Positions 27,102 through 36,597 of a stretch of 54,129 bases of DNA are shown in pieces. Source of the stretch: Alphaproteobacteria bacterium (GTDB lineage Bacteria; Pseudomonadota; Alphaproteobacteria; Rhizobiales; OSC116); contig NVQL02000058.1 in the NCBI GenBank assembly GCA_002400495.2, positions 1-54,129 of the forward strand, given 5' to 3'. Numbering within the stretch: position 1 is the stretch's first letter; each line of letters opens with the position of its first letter. Both the position numbers and the translations under genes were made by a program. The notes beneath the pieces were generated by a model. It did not search any database and had not been told where the DNA came from. It worked only from the letters and a program-made list of their open reading frames with translations.

Positions 27102-28319
27102 ATGAGCGGCAACCTAAAGAACCCAGAAAATGAACTTATTGACCAGAAAATAAGTGCCAAAAAACATCTTGGCGCGAAATCTGACTATCATGATGATTTT
27201 GACCAAATAAAGACCGCCGTGCTTGAAACTCAACGCGGACGCTGGTTCTTGGGCGAGTTCGCGCGCCAAAGCAGACAAATCGAAAGCCAACTGGTGCTAG
27301 GTGCCATTGCCGCACTCGAACGCAAACTTACCCATAGGACAGTCCCAAAACCACTCAAGGCCAATGTAAAACCTGCTAAGCCTGTGATTAAAAAAGTCGA
27401 AATTCCCAAAACTGTTCCCAAGCCAATAGAGAATTTCGAAACCAAACGACAATCTTCTCACTTTGGTCGGTTATTCGCCAATTTTAAACAAAAAACCCTG
27501 TTTGGCCTGCGCTGGGCGGGCATAAAAGATGTGATAGAATTCTCAAAAATCCAAACCATCATTAATTTCGCAGCTTATCAATCGCGCGCCAGCATTCAAA
27601 CTCAAGAAAAAAAATTAAACACTATTATTGCCGATCTGCGCAAACAAAATATCGATCCCACCATGATTAGAAGATTGAACGTTGTCGCGTCTGAACTTCA
27701 TAAGTTAGAAGAATTACAGGGCAATTTAAATATACAGCTCGAAGATGGCCTGAAATTTATGGGCGAAGTCGAAAAAATTGCCCAACATATAGAACCAGAT
27801 TTCGAGAAATTCACCCCAAAAGCGATCGTAAGCAACATAAAAGCCGTCGTAAACGACACAAAAGCAATCGTAAATAACACAAAAACCATTAAAAAACCGC
27901 AAGAAACCGTTAAAATTAAGCCAAAAATCACCAAATTGGGCCCTGCGGGACGCATTAAAAAAATGTTCAAAATCGAACAAACTTTACATGATCAACAGGC
28001 CGAAAATCTTATTGTGCCTGGCAAGGCATTTGATGAAGCTTTTGCCAGCGAACAGCTTAAGGTTGAACAGGAAATAAGATCTATATCCAATGCCGAAAAT
28101 ATTGAAAAAGATCTACAACCTATTGAAGTAAAGTCAACATTATCTAGGCACACCCAAAAACTATCCCAAATCAGCGACAAGATGAAAGAGGCTGATCATA
28201 AATTGGCAAACATTGAACAAGAGCCTGAAATTATCATCGAGGAAGATTTTAATGCACTAAATTCACTAGCATTATTATCAAAAACCGAGCGTACAATGTT
28301 GTTCACGCTGCAAAACTAA
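27102..28319 (+). CDS. Conserved alphaproteobacterial coiled-coil protein of unknown function
   Basis: 405 residues, soluble, lysine-rich. The N-terminal motif IKTAVLETQRGRWFLGEFARQ (about 40-60) resembles a short motif I have seen in otherwise uncharacterised alphaproteobacterial proteins. A helical region follows at 160-230 (LNTIIADLRKQNIDPTMIRRL...), then a short valine/lysine repeat (VSNIKAVVNDTKAIVNNTKTI at 245-265) and an acidic C-terminus. I do not recognise a function. It is monocistronic, with convergent neighbours downstream. Confidence 0.6.
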   Translation: MSGNLKNPENELIDQKISAKKHLGAKSDYHDDFDQIKTAVLETQRGRWFLGEFARQSRQIESQLVLGAIAALERKLTHRTVPKPLKANVKPAKPVIKKVEIPKTVPKPIENFETKRQSSHFGRLFANFKQKTLFGLRWAGIKDVIEFSKIQTIINFAAYQSRASIQTQEKKLNTIIADLRKQNIDPTMIRRLNVVASELHKLEELQGNLNIQLEDGLKFMGEVEKIAQHIEPDFEKFTPKAIVSNIKAVVNDTKAIVNNTKTIKKPQETVKIKPKITKLGPAGRIKKMFKIEQTLHDQQAENLIVPGKAFDEAFASEQLKVEQEIRSISNAENIEKDLQPIEVKSTLSRHTQKLSQISDKMKEADHKLANIEQEPEIIIEEDFNALNSLALLSKTERTMLFTLQN

Positions 28320-28358
28320 TCACAAAAACAATGTGAATTAATCACAAAAATAATGTGA
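28320..28358. terminator. Two tandem small hairpins between convergent genes
   Basis: TCACAaaaacaaTGTGA and TCACAaaaataaTGTGA, 22 bp apart, follow the stop of the coiled-coil gene and overlap the stop of the LysE gene coming from the other side. They may act as a bidirectional end of transcription. There is no strong T tract. Confidence 0.4.
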
Positions 28359-28953
28359 ATATTGTCAAAATCAACAATCCTGCCATAAAATAATTAAATA
28401 TAACAAACGCACGGTCAGATTTTAACAACCGCCCGATTTCTCGCCCAAATAATGCCCACGCCAATGTCGCGGGAAAGCCAACGATAAAATGCACCACAAT
28501 CATAATGGCCATAATGGCCATAATGGTCAATTTATCACCATCAGCAGGAATAAAGGTCACAATCGCACTGATCAACGTAATCCAAGCTTTCGGGTTAACC
28601 CATTGAAAAAGTGATGCATATAAAAATGATATTGGTTTGTTTCTTCCAACCTCATCAGGATTACTTCTTTTGGTCACAGCGATTCTATAGGACAAATATA
28701 ACATAAACCCAATGCCAATATAGCGCATAACCTGATGGATAGACGGGTAGATTCTGAACATTTCACCCAACCCCAAACCCACCAAAACCATCATCACCAC
28801 CAAGCCAATCCGAATGCCAAAAACATGCGGTAAAGTCGCCCTAACCCCAAAATTAGCCCCCGATGCTGCCACCATAATATTATTAGGGCCAGGTGTGCCT
28901 GAAGTGGCAAAAACAAAAATAGAATAGGTAATGATTAAATCTAAATACTGCAT
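28342..28953 (-). CDS. LysE family exporter (copy 1)
   Basis: 203 residues, six membrane segments. It has the family signature TPGPNNIMVAASGANFG after helix 1 and FQWVNPKAWITLISA in the middle. The family exports amino acids or related metabolites (LysE, RhtB, EamB). Its ATG overlaps the stop of the GNAT gene (TAATG). It is the last gene of a four-gene operon with two other LysE paralogues. Confidence 0.9.
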   Translation of the reverse strand: MQYLDLIITYSIFVFATSGTPGPNNIMVAASGANFGVRATLPHVFGIRIGLVVMMVLVGLGLGEMFRIYPSIHQVMRYIGIGFMLYLSYRIAVTKRSNPDEVGRNKPISFLYASLFQWVNPKAWITLISAIVTFIPADGDKLTIMAIMAIMIVVHFIVGFPATLAWALFGREIGRLLKSDRAFVIFNYFMAGLLILTIFTLFL

Positions 28954-29360
28954 TATAACTCTTTGTTAAAAAATATTTTCTCAATATTTTTAGCTCTATT
29001 CACCACCATTCTAGATACCTCTATAAAACCCAGTTTTTTATAAAATTCAGGCGCTTGAAAGCTATAAGTATCCAAATGAATTTCTTTAACATGCCGCGCT
29101 TCTTGTTCGACCATATTCATAATCTTTCGGCCAGCACCACCTCGGCATTTTTCATCCACCCACAAAAGCCAAATAAATGCCATATCATCCGCAATTTCGC
29201 CTGTCGCACCACCACAAATATGATTATCTCCGTCACGCAAAAAACAGGCAAAATTGACAAGTTTTTCATAGCCAAAATGAGGCTTATTATAGGCCACTAA
29301 ACCATTATAAATTTCTTTTGAATTTTCTTCGCTAGGATTAATTTCAAACTGTATATTCAT
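28953..29360 (-). CDS. GNAT family N-acetyltransferase
   Basis: 135 residues from the ATG at 29360 (MNIQFEINPSEE), chosen because GAGG precedes it; an upstream ATG at 29393 would overlap the previous gene. The acetyl-CoA loop is degenerate but visible (WVDEKCRGGAGRKIMNMVEQEA), followed by the typical LDTYSFQAPEFYKKLGF. It sits between two LysE exporter genes, suggesting acetylation of a molecule that is exported or detoxified. Confidence 0.85.
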   Translation of the reverse strand: MNIQFEINPSEENSKEIYNGLVAYNKPHFGYEKLVNFACFLRDGDNHICGGATGEIADDMAFIWLLWVDEKCRGGAGRKIMNMVEQEARHVKEIHLDTYSFQAPEFYKKLGFIEVSRMVVNRAKNIEKIFFNKEL

Positions 29361-29367
29361 AATAACC

Positions 29368-29976
29368 TCATATAAATAAAGTAAAAATAGCAATAACCAG
29401 CAAGCTTGCCATGGTAAAATTAAACACTCTAAATGCCAATTCAGATTTCAACAATTTACCAATTTCTCGGCCAAACAAACACCACGCAAATGTCATGGGA
29501 AGAGATACCAATAAATGCACCATAACAATAATCGTTAATTCGGTAAATTGATCACCACCAACCGTTAAAAATTGGGCAACCGCGCCAATAATCATCACCC
29601 ATGCTTTAGGGTTAACCCATTGAAAGGCGGATGCTTGTATAAATGTGAGTGGTTTACCAGCCACCTTGCCATTCTGCATATTATTTTTAGCGGTGGCTAT
29701 TTTATAAGCCAAATAAAGCATAAAAGCCGCCCCAACATAACGCAAAACATCATGAATAAACGGATATAAATCAAATATCTGCCCAAGCCCTGCCCCGACC
29801 AATGCCATCATAAAAATGAAGCCAAAAACCACCCCGATAATGTGCGGAATGGAACGTTTAATGCCAAAATTTGCCCCAGAGGCAGCAATCATCACCACAT
29901 TAGGCCCAGGCGTACCAACGGTTGCCAATACGAACAAAGCATAAGATAAAATTAAATTTAAATAATCCAAACTCAC
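29368..29976 (-). CDS. LysE family exporter (copy 2)
   Basis: 202 residues, six membrane segments, with TPGPNVVMIAASGANFG and FQWVNPKAWVMIIGA. It is more like copy 3 than copy 1. It starts two bases after the end of copy 3 and ends seven bases before the GNAT start, so the four genes form a tight operon. The substrate is unknown. Confidence 0.9.
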   Translation of the reverse strand: MSLDYLNLILSYALFVLATVGTPGPNVVMIAASGANFGIKRSIPHIIGVVFGFIFMMALVGAGLGQIFDLYPFIHDVLRYVGAAFMLYLAYKIATAKNNMQNGKVAGKPLTFIQASAFQWVNPKAWVMIIGAVAQFLTVGGDQFTELTIIVMVHLLVSLPMTFAWCLFGREIGKLLKSELAFRVFNFTMASLLVIAIFTLFI

Positions 29977-29978
29977 CC

Positions 29979-30584
29979 CTATAAAAGCAACGTGATGATG
30001 GTAATAAGCAGCAGCCCCGCCATGCTATAATTAAACACCCGAAACGCCCGTTCAGATTTTAAAAACCTGCCAATTTCGCGCCCAAATAAGCACCAGCCAA
30101 ATTGAATCGGCAAGCTAACCGCCACATATGTCACCATCATCAGGCCAATTTCTAAATATTTATTGCCACCTATGGAAACAAACGAGGCAATCGCACCAAT
30201 CATCACCACCCACACTTTGGGGTTAACCGATTGCAGCAACGCCGCTTGTAATGGCGACATGGGCTGACCGATTGTTTTGCCATCATTTAAATTATTTTTA
30301 GCCGTGGCAATTTTATAAGCTAAATAAAGCAAAAACGCCGCGCCTATATAACGCAAAATATTTTGGCTTTGCGGGTAAATTTCAAACATCTGCCCCAAAC
30401 CGACACCAATAAATGCCAGCACCACAATAATGCCAACCGCAATGCCTAAAATATGCGGTATCGTGCGTTTAATGCCAAAATTTGCGCCAGATGCCACCAC
30501 CATAACCGTATTCGGCCCAGGCGTTGCCGTGGTCGCAAATGTATAGATAGCAAAGCTAATGATAAAATTAGAATAGTCGATGAC
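29979..30584 (-). CDS. LysE family exporter (copy 3), no standard start codon where expected
   Basis: The frame homologous to copies 1 and 2 reads (V)IDYSNFIISFAIYTFATTATPGPNTVMVVASGANFG and runs to the stop at 29979. At the position of the initiator the codon is GTC (30584-30582), with GGAG just before it. No ATG, GTG or TTG occurs between the upstream in-frame stop (30644) and the internal ATG at 30503. Starting at 30503 would remove helix 1 and the TPGPN signature. Either a GTG start has mutated to GTC, or a rare ATC/GTC start is used. The rest of the protein (174 residues from 30503) is intact. Confidence 0.75.
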   Translation of the reverse strand, partial: VIDYSNFIISFAIYTFATTATPGPNTVMVVASGANFGIKRTIPHILGIAVGIIVVLAFIGVGLGQMFEIYPQSQNILRYIGAAFLLYLAYKIATAKNNLNDGKTIGQPMSPLQAALLQSVNPKVWVVMIGAIASFVSIGGNKYLEIGLMMVTYVAVSLPIQFGWCLFGREIGRFLKSERAFRVFNYSMAGLLLITIITLLL

Positions 30585-30656
30585 AGGTCTCCAGTTACGG
30601 GCTATCTTAAGCCGCGCTATGTGTAAGTCAACATATCTGACCTATGATAAGTTTTG

Positions 30657-31532
30657 ATGAGTAAAATGAATTTGAATGATGAATATAACAGAATAGAAAC
30701 ACTGACCGGCGAAGCACCATCACGCCAAGAAACAATCGCCGAAAGCTACAATCTAACCCTCTACAAACTCGAATTTAAAAATCATGCCCCCATAGTGGCA
30801 AAATATGGCCGCCCCAAATTACGCAATCATTTAGCGCTCGAATATCAGATGCTCAAACAACTAAATGGCTATGATTTTTTAACCACACCCAAAACCATAT
30901 ATGCCGATGACCAACTTTATTTAATGGATTATATTGAGCATAAACCACTTGGCCACCACCAAGCCGCCGAACCCGCCATCGCCCAACAAATCGCCCAATT
31001 GCATAATATAAAAGCCGAAAAATTCGGCTTTGAATATGACACAATCATCGGCTCATTATTACAGCCCAACCGATTTAACAAAAACTGGATCGATTTTTTT
31101 AGAGACGAAAGGCTAGTGCCATTTGCTGATTCATGTTATGAACAAAAGCTAGTAACCACCGAATTTCGTTTAAAAATTGACAAGTTGACCTTACGGCTTG
31201 ATGAGCTTCTAACCAACAACCACCCCCCAACCCTAATTCATGGCGATTTATGGCTTGGCAACATTCTAACCGACGACAAAACCCTAAAAGCCCTAATCGA
31301 CCCCGCCCTTTATTACGCCAACCCAGAAATTGAACTAGCTTACGTAACCATGCATAATAGCTTAGGAAGCGACTTTTTCAACGAATACCAAAACCACCAC
31401 AAAATTGACGACGGTTTCTTCGAGCTACGCAAAGACATTTACAACATCTACCCCAACCTCGTGCATATCCTACTATGCGGCCCCGAATACGCCATCCCAA
31501 TCGAAGCCGTATTCAAACGCCACGGAATCTAA
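30657..31532 (+). CDS. Fructosamine kinase family protein
   Basis: About 291 residues of the FN3K/APH fold. Members phosphorylate ketoamines on glycated proteins or small molecules. Kinase motifs: an ATP-site lysine in IVAKYG, the catalytic loop LIHGDLWLGNIL, the metal aspartate in ALIDPALYYANPEIELAY, all characteristic of PF03881. The start is the ATG at 30657, with TTG at 30654 and ATG at 30666 as alternatives. It is divergent from the LysE operon. Confidence 0.88.
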   Translation: MSKMNLNDEYNRIETLTGEAPSRQETIAESYNLTLYKLEFKNHAPIVAKYGRPKLRNHLALEYQMLKQLNGYDFLTTPKTIYADDQLYLMDYIEHKPLGHHQAAEPAIAQQIAQLHNIKAEKFGFEYDTIIGSLLQPNRFNKNWIDFFRDERLVPFADSCYEQKLVTTEFRLKIDKLTLRLDELLTNNHPPTLIHGDLWLGNILTDDKTLKALIDPALYYANPEIELAYVTMHNSLGSDFFNEYQNHHKIDDGFFELRKDIYNIYPNLVHILLCGPEYAIPIEAVFKRHGI

Positions 31533-31645
31533 CTCCACACCACCACCCCGCCTCACCCAAACCATCCGCCGCTTGTCCCCACAACAAACTCAACATTTCG
31601 TATGCCCCTCGCATCCACACAACGTGCCATCCAGCGAGCGCGACA

Positions 31646-32006
31646 GCGGCCATTCGAAGCCGCTGCCAACGAACGCGCGGTCAGCTAGAGAGCAAAGCGA
31701 ACGCACGCAAGTGTCAACAGTGAGCTTAAGCGAACGTATAAATGAAGTACCCGAGTATAGACAGGACAGCTAACTTTCTTATGTCTATACAACGGTAAAT
31801 GCGGGTTCAATCGCAGAAACACCCGCGCAAACTATCAACATCACAACTTTTCAGTTATCACTGGGCAGCGTCCTGCCTATGCTCTGGAAGTCTGCATTTA
31901 TACGTTCGGCTTCGCCTCTCTGTTAGCACTTGCGTGCGCAGCCCCGCTCTCCGAGCGTGACAGCTAGCCGACCGCGCGTTCGTCGGCAGCGGCTGCGAAC
32001 GGCCGA
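31646..32006. repeat. Large imperfect inverted repeat with REP-like core
   Basis: Left arm 31646-31767 and right arm 31870-32006 are reverse complements with some gaps. Shared blocks include AGCCGCTGCC, ACGAACGCGCGGTC, GCACGCAAGTG, GAACGTATAAATG and GAG(T/C)ATAG(A/G)CAGGAC. The 102-bp spacer holds a nested stem (GTATAGACA 31755 with TGTCTATAC 31782). The left arm also carries GCTAGAGAGC(A)AAGCGAACG, the motif of the 6.1-6.5 kb repeat cluster. No real gene is visible in 31533-32030. It could be a MITE-like or fold-back element. Confidence 0.75.
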
Positions 32007-32030
32007 ACACGCACTCACTGAAATGGCACG

Positions 32031-32669
32031 TTATTTGGAAACAAGGGGCTCACTGAAACTCTCAACAAGCTCACCGCGACCAACAACGCTACCTACCGCC
32101 AACAATGTACCAGGCGCAGTAACCGCATTGGCACCAACCTTCACATCATCGCCCAAAATGGCGCCGAATTTTTCAACACCCGTCGCTATTCTCTGGCCTT
32201 TATAACCAACGATAATCTGCTTATCATCCAACTCATTACGATAATTGGCTAATATTGCACCGCCTTCAACATTTGCACAACATCCCAAAATACTATCACC
32301 AGCAAAACTTAAATGCGCCACCTTGCTGCCCATAAACATAATAGATGTTTTAACCTCACAACAATGACCAACAATGCAACCTGCATCCAATATCACCCCA
32401 CCACGCAACAAACTACCATTGGCGACAAAACAATCAGGCCCAACAATCACCGAACCTTTTAGCTGCGCCGTAGCTTCAACAGTAGCACTTTTATGCACGG
32501 CTTGATCATTATCTATATAATATTCTTCAGCATCCAAAATCTTAATAACTGATTTAATGACGAATTCAATATCAGCCACCGCATCCCAAGGCGTTAAGTC
32601 TTCAACAAATGGCAAAATAGGCAGCTGTGAATTTCTAACAAAGTCTTTAACCAGTGGCTTCATTCTCAT
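32031..32669 (-). CDS. Left-handed beta-helix (hexapeptide) acyltransferase-like protein
   Basis: 212 residues. From about residue 60 it shows hexapeptide-type repeats (VEATAQLKGSVIVGPDCFVANGSLLRGGVILDAGCIVGHCCEVKTSIMF; GDDVKVGANAVTAPGTLLAVGSVVGRG) like the C-terminal half of GlmU-type nucleotidyltransferases. The N-terminal 55 residues are not a nucleotidyltransferase domain. The substrate is unknown; a UDP-sugar or acyl acceptor is likely. It starts 21 bp after aroA on the same strand. Confidence 0.8.
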   Translation of the reverse strand: MRMKPLVKDFVRNSQLPILPFVEDLTPWDAVADIEFVIKSVIKILDAEEYYIDNDQAVHKSATVEATAQLKGSVIVGPDCFVANGSLLRGGVILDAGCIVGHCCEVKTSIMFMGSKVAHLSFAGDSILGCCANVEGGAILANYRNELDDKQIIVGYKGQRIATGVEKFGAILGDDVKVGANAVTAPGTLLAVGSVVGRGELVESFSEPLVSK

Positions 32670-32690
32670 CTCCCCATTAAATTTATATTC

Positions 32691-34019
32691 TTAAACCGCC
32701 TCAGCCTTAAGCCCAACCTCAGCCATAACCTCCCAAAAGTTCGGGAAAGTTTTTTCGACACATTTCGGATTCTCAATCACCATGCCATCAAGCCGAATAC
32801 CCGCCAAAGCAAAACTCATCGCAATACGGTGATCACGCGCCGTATCGATACGATTTTCCGCCCCATCAGCCTGTAAATTAGGGTCACTATGCACAATCAA
32901 ATCATCACCTTCAACCGTAGCAAGGCCAGTTTTAATCGCATTCAACCCAGCAGCGATCACTTCAATACGATCACACTCTTTAACCCGCAAATTGGCAATG
33001 CCAACAAACCGCACAGGCACATTATTAAACGCCGCCACCACAGCCAAAGCCGGCACCGCATCTTGCATCTGCTCGCCATCAATAACACTCGGCATATTCG
33101 GAAATTGATCAAACAACGCCTTAGATTTAGCATCAGGCTGAGCCGTTATACCAACATCAATATTATCCGCCACAAGCTCACCGCCCGATAATGCGTTCGC
33201 CCCCCAAATATAAGTGCATGACGAATAATCTGGCTCCACCACATATTCAGCACGGCCATATTGCCCAGCCATCACCTGCCAGCTATTGCCACCAGCTGTG
33301 CTAACCTCAGCACCAAATTCCTGCATCATTTTGCGGGTAATCTCGACATAACCGAAACCACCGATTTTTGCATCGCCCGAAATGGTAATTTTAAGGCCGT
33401 TTTTAAGCCGTGGCGCCATCATCATCAAAGCCGAAACATATTGGCTCGACAGGCCGCCATCAATCTCAATTTCCGTCATCAAGTCAGCATTGGAGCTACC
33501 TTCAACCGTAACTGGCGGGCAACCAGTAGCGCTTGAAGCTTTTATACCCAGCCGATTAAGCGCATCAACCAGTGGCATAATCGGCCGCTTCTGCATATCT
33601 TCATCGCCATCCACAACCACCACACCATCGGCCAAAGCCACAGCCGCAGTTAAAAACCGCGCCGCCGTGCCCGCATTGCCAACAAATAACGGCTCACTGG
33701 GTGCAGATAATCTACCGCTGCTTTTGATAATAATTTTATCAGCATTTAATTCGCTAATCTCCACACCCATTTTGCGCAAAGATTGTGCCATATAAATTGT
33801 ATCGTCACTCACCAAACAACCTGTAAGCTCAGTGGTGCTAGATGACAAAGCAGCCAGCAACAAAGCGCGGTTGGATAGAGATTTAGAGCCTGATACGATG
33901 ACCAAGCCATTAAGGGAATTTTGAGGACGAACAATTTTTACAGCCTGTTGAGGTTCTGTAATATTTGTCAATTTTCTGTCTTTTCTTCTATGCCCACATT
34001 TTGTGAGCTGATTAGGCAA
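32691..34019 (-). CDS. aroA: 3-phosphoshikimate 1-carboxyvinyltransferase (EPSP synthase)
   Basis: Sixth step of the shikimate pathway, joining shikimate-3-phosphate and phosphoenolpyruvate. 442 residues at most. Active-site segments are visible: the lysine motif GSKSLSNRALLLAAL, the PEP loop VGNAGTAARFLTAA, EDMQKRPIMPLVDAL, SSQYVSALMM, LRVKECDRI and DHRIAMSFALAG. The first ~20 residues (MPNQLTKCGHRRKDRK) look like an extension, so a downstream start such as the TTG before TNITEP is possible. It is followed by the beta-helix gene. Confidence 0.95.
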   Translation of the reverse strand: MPNQLTKCGHRRKDRKLTNITEPQQAVKIVRPQNSLNGLVIVSGSKSLSNRALLLAALSSSTTELTGCLVSDDTIYMAQSLRKMGVEISELNADKIIIKSSGRLSAPSEPLFVGNAGTAARFLTAAVALADGVVVVDGDEDMQKRPIMPLVDALNRLGIKASSATGCPPVTVEGSSNADLMTEIEIDGGLSSQYVSALMMMAPRLKNGLKITISGDAKIGGFGYVEITRKMMQEFGAEVSTAGGNSWQVMAGQYGRAEYVVEPDYSSCTYIWGANALSGGELVADNIDVGITAQPDAKSKALFDQFPNMPSVIDGEQMQDAVPALAVVAAFNNVPVRFVGIANLRVKECDRIEVIAAGLNAIKTGLATVEGDDLIVHSDPNLQADGAENRIDTARDHRIAMSFALAGIRLDGMVIENPKCVEKTFPNFWEVMAEVGLKAEAV

Positions 34020-34145
34020 TTGAGATCAATTTATATGAAATCACAAATAAATCAAGTTTCATAAATTTAGAGGTTTAATTACAAATTATTAAAACCACCA
34101 AGATTGACATATTCAAATTGATTAAATAGATTTAAACTATATTTA

Positions 34146-36539
34146 ATGAGGAGAAGACAAATCTACATACATTCCAAAGTAAATAAAATTTCTCTGCTTA
34201 CCATTATTATATTTTTTACATTATTTACACTTTTAACAAACACTTATGCAGATGAAGTTGAAATAAAGAAAATACAACAATTTTTAACCGACAAAGGGTG
34301 TGAGCCCAACGGAGTTGACGGCGGATGGGGCGGCGGCAGCAAAAAAGCCGCACAGCGTTATCTTGATGTTTCAGGCATAACTCTTGGCCCAGATTCACCG
34401 CTTGAGAACATCAATGAAATATTCTTAAAACCCGCATGCGGCGATGACATCACCCTCGCACCATCTGGCAAATTAAGCACCTACAGCACCCCAACAGACA
34501 CCCTAACTCTACCTGGTGGATTTGAACAATATAACTGGATTCCACAACATTTAAGAGATTTTAAATGGCCAACAACCAGCACCGCATTTTTTGATTTAAA
34601 TGCAAGAATGAGTGTTTTTGGGAAAAATGAAAGGCGCATGTTAGGCTGCCGTAATTTTGTGAGAAAAAACGCCAGTTCAGATTTAATAAACCAATTGACC
34701 GCCAATGATTTAAGCAAAGCCCTTAATGAAGGCAGCATCATTAGTTTTTCTTTAAATGCAATTCCTCAAGCCATTTGCCAACAAAGCTGGCAACCCATTC
34801 GCAATATTATTGATTTATTTGCAGAATGGGCAGATCATAATGAATTTTTAGACTTTAATCTATTAAACCAAACCCTTGAGCACCGCAAAACCGAAACAAA
34901 ATTCCCCAAGGCAGATTACACCAAAGCCCTGCATGTTAGTCATACACTTGTTTTTAGAGAACAACTCACTGAAATGCTAATGATTTGGTCACTTGCCAAA
35001 ACCGGTGGTATAAGCATGGCCGATGAAAAAATCACCAAAATTGAAACGTGGCTCAAAAAAATGGTTGAATTGCAGGCCTTCCCTTACGCCCAAACCCCTT
35101 TGGATTGCCCGAGTTTTGATAAAATGAATGGACGGCAACTCGAATATCCTTATATGAGAATTGATCAATTTGAAGAATGCATCAACACAGGCACATCGCG
35201 AATTGGAGTTTCGGCCATGTGGGCTTTAGTGAGTGGTGACAGAGATTACGCAACAGATGCCTTAAACACTTATTTTATGACCATAAATCAATTACGTAAA
35301 GACGGCTCACACATGCTTGAAAGCGTTAGATTCGAAATTGCACATTATAAAGCAGTTTATACCATGACATGGATGACCGTTGTGAGTGAGGCGTTTGAAC
35401 GTGTAGGAATTGATATTTACAACGAGCAAATAAATGGCAAAAGCATGGATATGCATGCCGAATTTCTAGCAAAGTCAGCTATTGATAGAAAATTAATCAA
35501 GAAATATTCGGGCGTGGCAAATCAGGAATCTCGAGAATATAAAGATGCATCACAGTGGGTAATTTTGGCCAAACATCCTAAAACTAAAGCCGTTAAACTA
35601 TTGACAAGACAACTCGCAACCACCCAAGACCGTATCAATCTAGACTATAAAATGTTCAGGTTTTCTACTGGATTTTATCGGCCCGATAAAGGCTATTTCT
35701 TAAGTCGGTTATTACCGTTCACTGCAATATATGCCCCTGCAAACATTGGGGAATATTTACCACCTGATTTACTACCGCGTTTAACCCATGACCCAGACAA
35801 ATGCCCAGACATGAAATGGACAAAAAAGGACGAAAAATATGCGGGTAAACATACTTTTGAATGGTCGATTTTAAATATTTTTGACAATTCACTTGAGCAA
35901 CAAGGCCAAGATTTGGTTGAATTGAAAAACGGCAAAGGCAGCATAAAAATATTCAACGCACAACAGCCAGCAGAAGCCTTACGCAAAGATTTGCAAATAG
36001 TTTATGGCGATGGAAAAATATGCGTTGCAGGCAAGATAAATTTATTTGAACCCGAACCTATACATCTGGTAAGACTACAAGGCGATTTTAAATCAAAAAC
36101 CATAAAAGGCAAATGGCCAGATGGCGATGAAATCACTATAAAATTATTACCAGCCAAAAAATTTGTATCCGATCCCAACGCCTGCCCACTTATGGACTGG
36201 AGTGAAAAAGATGAAAAATATGCAGGCAAGTATAAATTTAAATGGACAATATTAAATAGTTTTGACAACAAATTAGAACCACAAGGCTCAGATTTTGTTG
36301 AATTAAAAGATGGCAAAGGTATCATAACCTCCTTCTTTGCTGAAAACCCTATAAAGAAATTACGCCAAGATTTAGACATAGCTTATGGCAATGGAAATAT
36401 ATGTATTTCTGGCATGATGAATTTATTTGACCCAGAACCAGTACATTTGATTAAAATGAAGGGTGACTTTAAATCAAACAAAATCATTGGCAGATGGTTT
36501 GAAGGAGATAAATTTATTGTTGAGTTGGAAACAAGATAA
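34146..36539 (+). CDS. Secreted alginate-lyase-like protein with duplicated C-terminal module
   Basis: 797 residues. A signal peptide covers 1-36 (cut near TYADEV). A peptidoglycan-binding-like segment follows (IQQFLTDKGCEPNGVDGGWG...KKAAQRYL, about 42-80). A helical domain (140-450) carries RKDGSHMLESVRFEIAHYKAVYTMTWM, resembling the alginate lyase (PL5-like) superfamily. Two repeats of about 115 residues end the protein (near 560-675 and 680-795), each starting CPxM(K/D)W(T/S)(K)KDEKYAGK and containing LF(E/D)PEP(I/V)HL. The repeat module is unknown to me. Periplasmic or secreted polysaccharide or peptidoglycan binding is inferred. Confidence 0.6.
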   Translation: MRRRQIYIHSKVNKISLLTIIIFFTLFTLLTNTYADEVEIKKIQQFLTDKGCEPNGVDGGWGGGSKKAAQRYLDVSGITLGPDSPLENINEIFLKPACGDDITLAPSGKLSTYSTPTDTLTLPGGFEQYNWIPQHLRDFKWPTTSTAFFDLNARMSVFGKNERRMLGCRNFVRKNASSDLINQLTANDLSKALNEGSIISFSLNAIPQAICQQSWQPIRNIIDLFAEWADHNEFLDFNLLNQTLEHRKTETKFPKADYTKALHVSHTLVFREQLTEMLMIWSLAKTGGISMADEKITKIETWLKKMVELQAFPYAQTPLDCPSFDKMNGRQLEYPYMRIDQFEECINTGTSRIGVSAMWALVSGDRDYATDALNTYFMTINQLRKDGSHMLESVRFEIAHYKAVYTMTWMTVVSEAFERVGIDIYNEQINGKSMDMHAEFLAKSAIDRKLIKKYSGVANQESREYKDASQWVILAKHPKTKAVKLLTRQLATTQDRINLDYKMFRFSTGFYRPDKGYFLSRLLPFTAIYAPANIGEYLPPDLLPRLTHDPDKCPDMKWTKKDEKYAGKHTFEWSILNIFDNSLEQQGQDLVELKNGKGSIKIFNAQQPAEALRKDLQIVYGDGKICVAGKINLFEPEPIHLVRLQGDFKSKTIKGKWPDGDEITIKLLPAKKFVSDPNACPLMDWSEKDEKYAGKYKFKWTILNSFDNKLEPQGSDFVELKDGKGIITSFFAENPIKKLRQDLDIAYGNGNICISGMMNLFDPEPVHLIKMKGDFKSNKIIGRWFEGDKFIVELETR

Positions 36540-36597
36540 AAAACTACCGCCAACAGCAGTAAACCATTGGCGGTCAGTGATTTTCAATACATAATAT

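Noticed and set aside
28320..28358. Pair of CRP-type operators (TGTGA/TCACA)
   Set aside because: The halves are in the reversed order (TCACA-N7-TGTGA), lie at gene 3' ends and look like small hairpins.
31930..32205. 91-codon frame in the right arm of the inverted repeat
   Set aside because: It lies across the repeat and antisense to the beta-helix gene; composition follows the repeat, not coding constraint.
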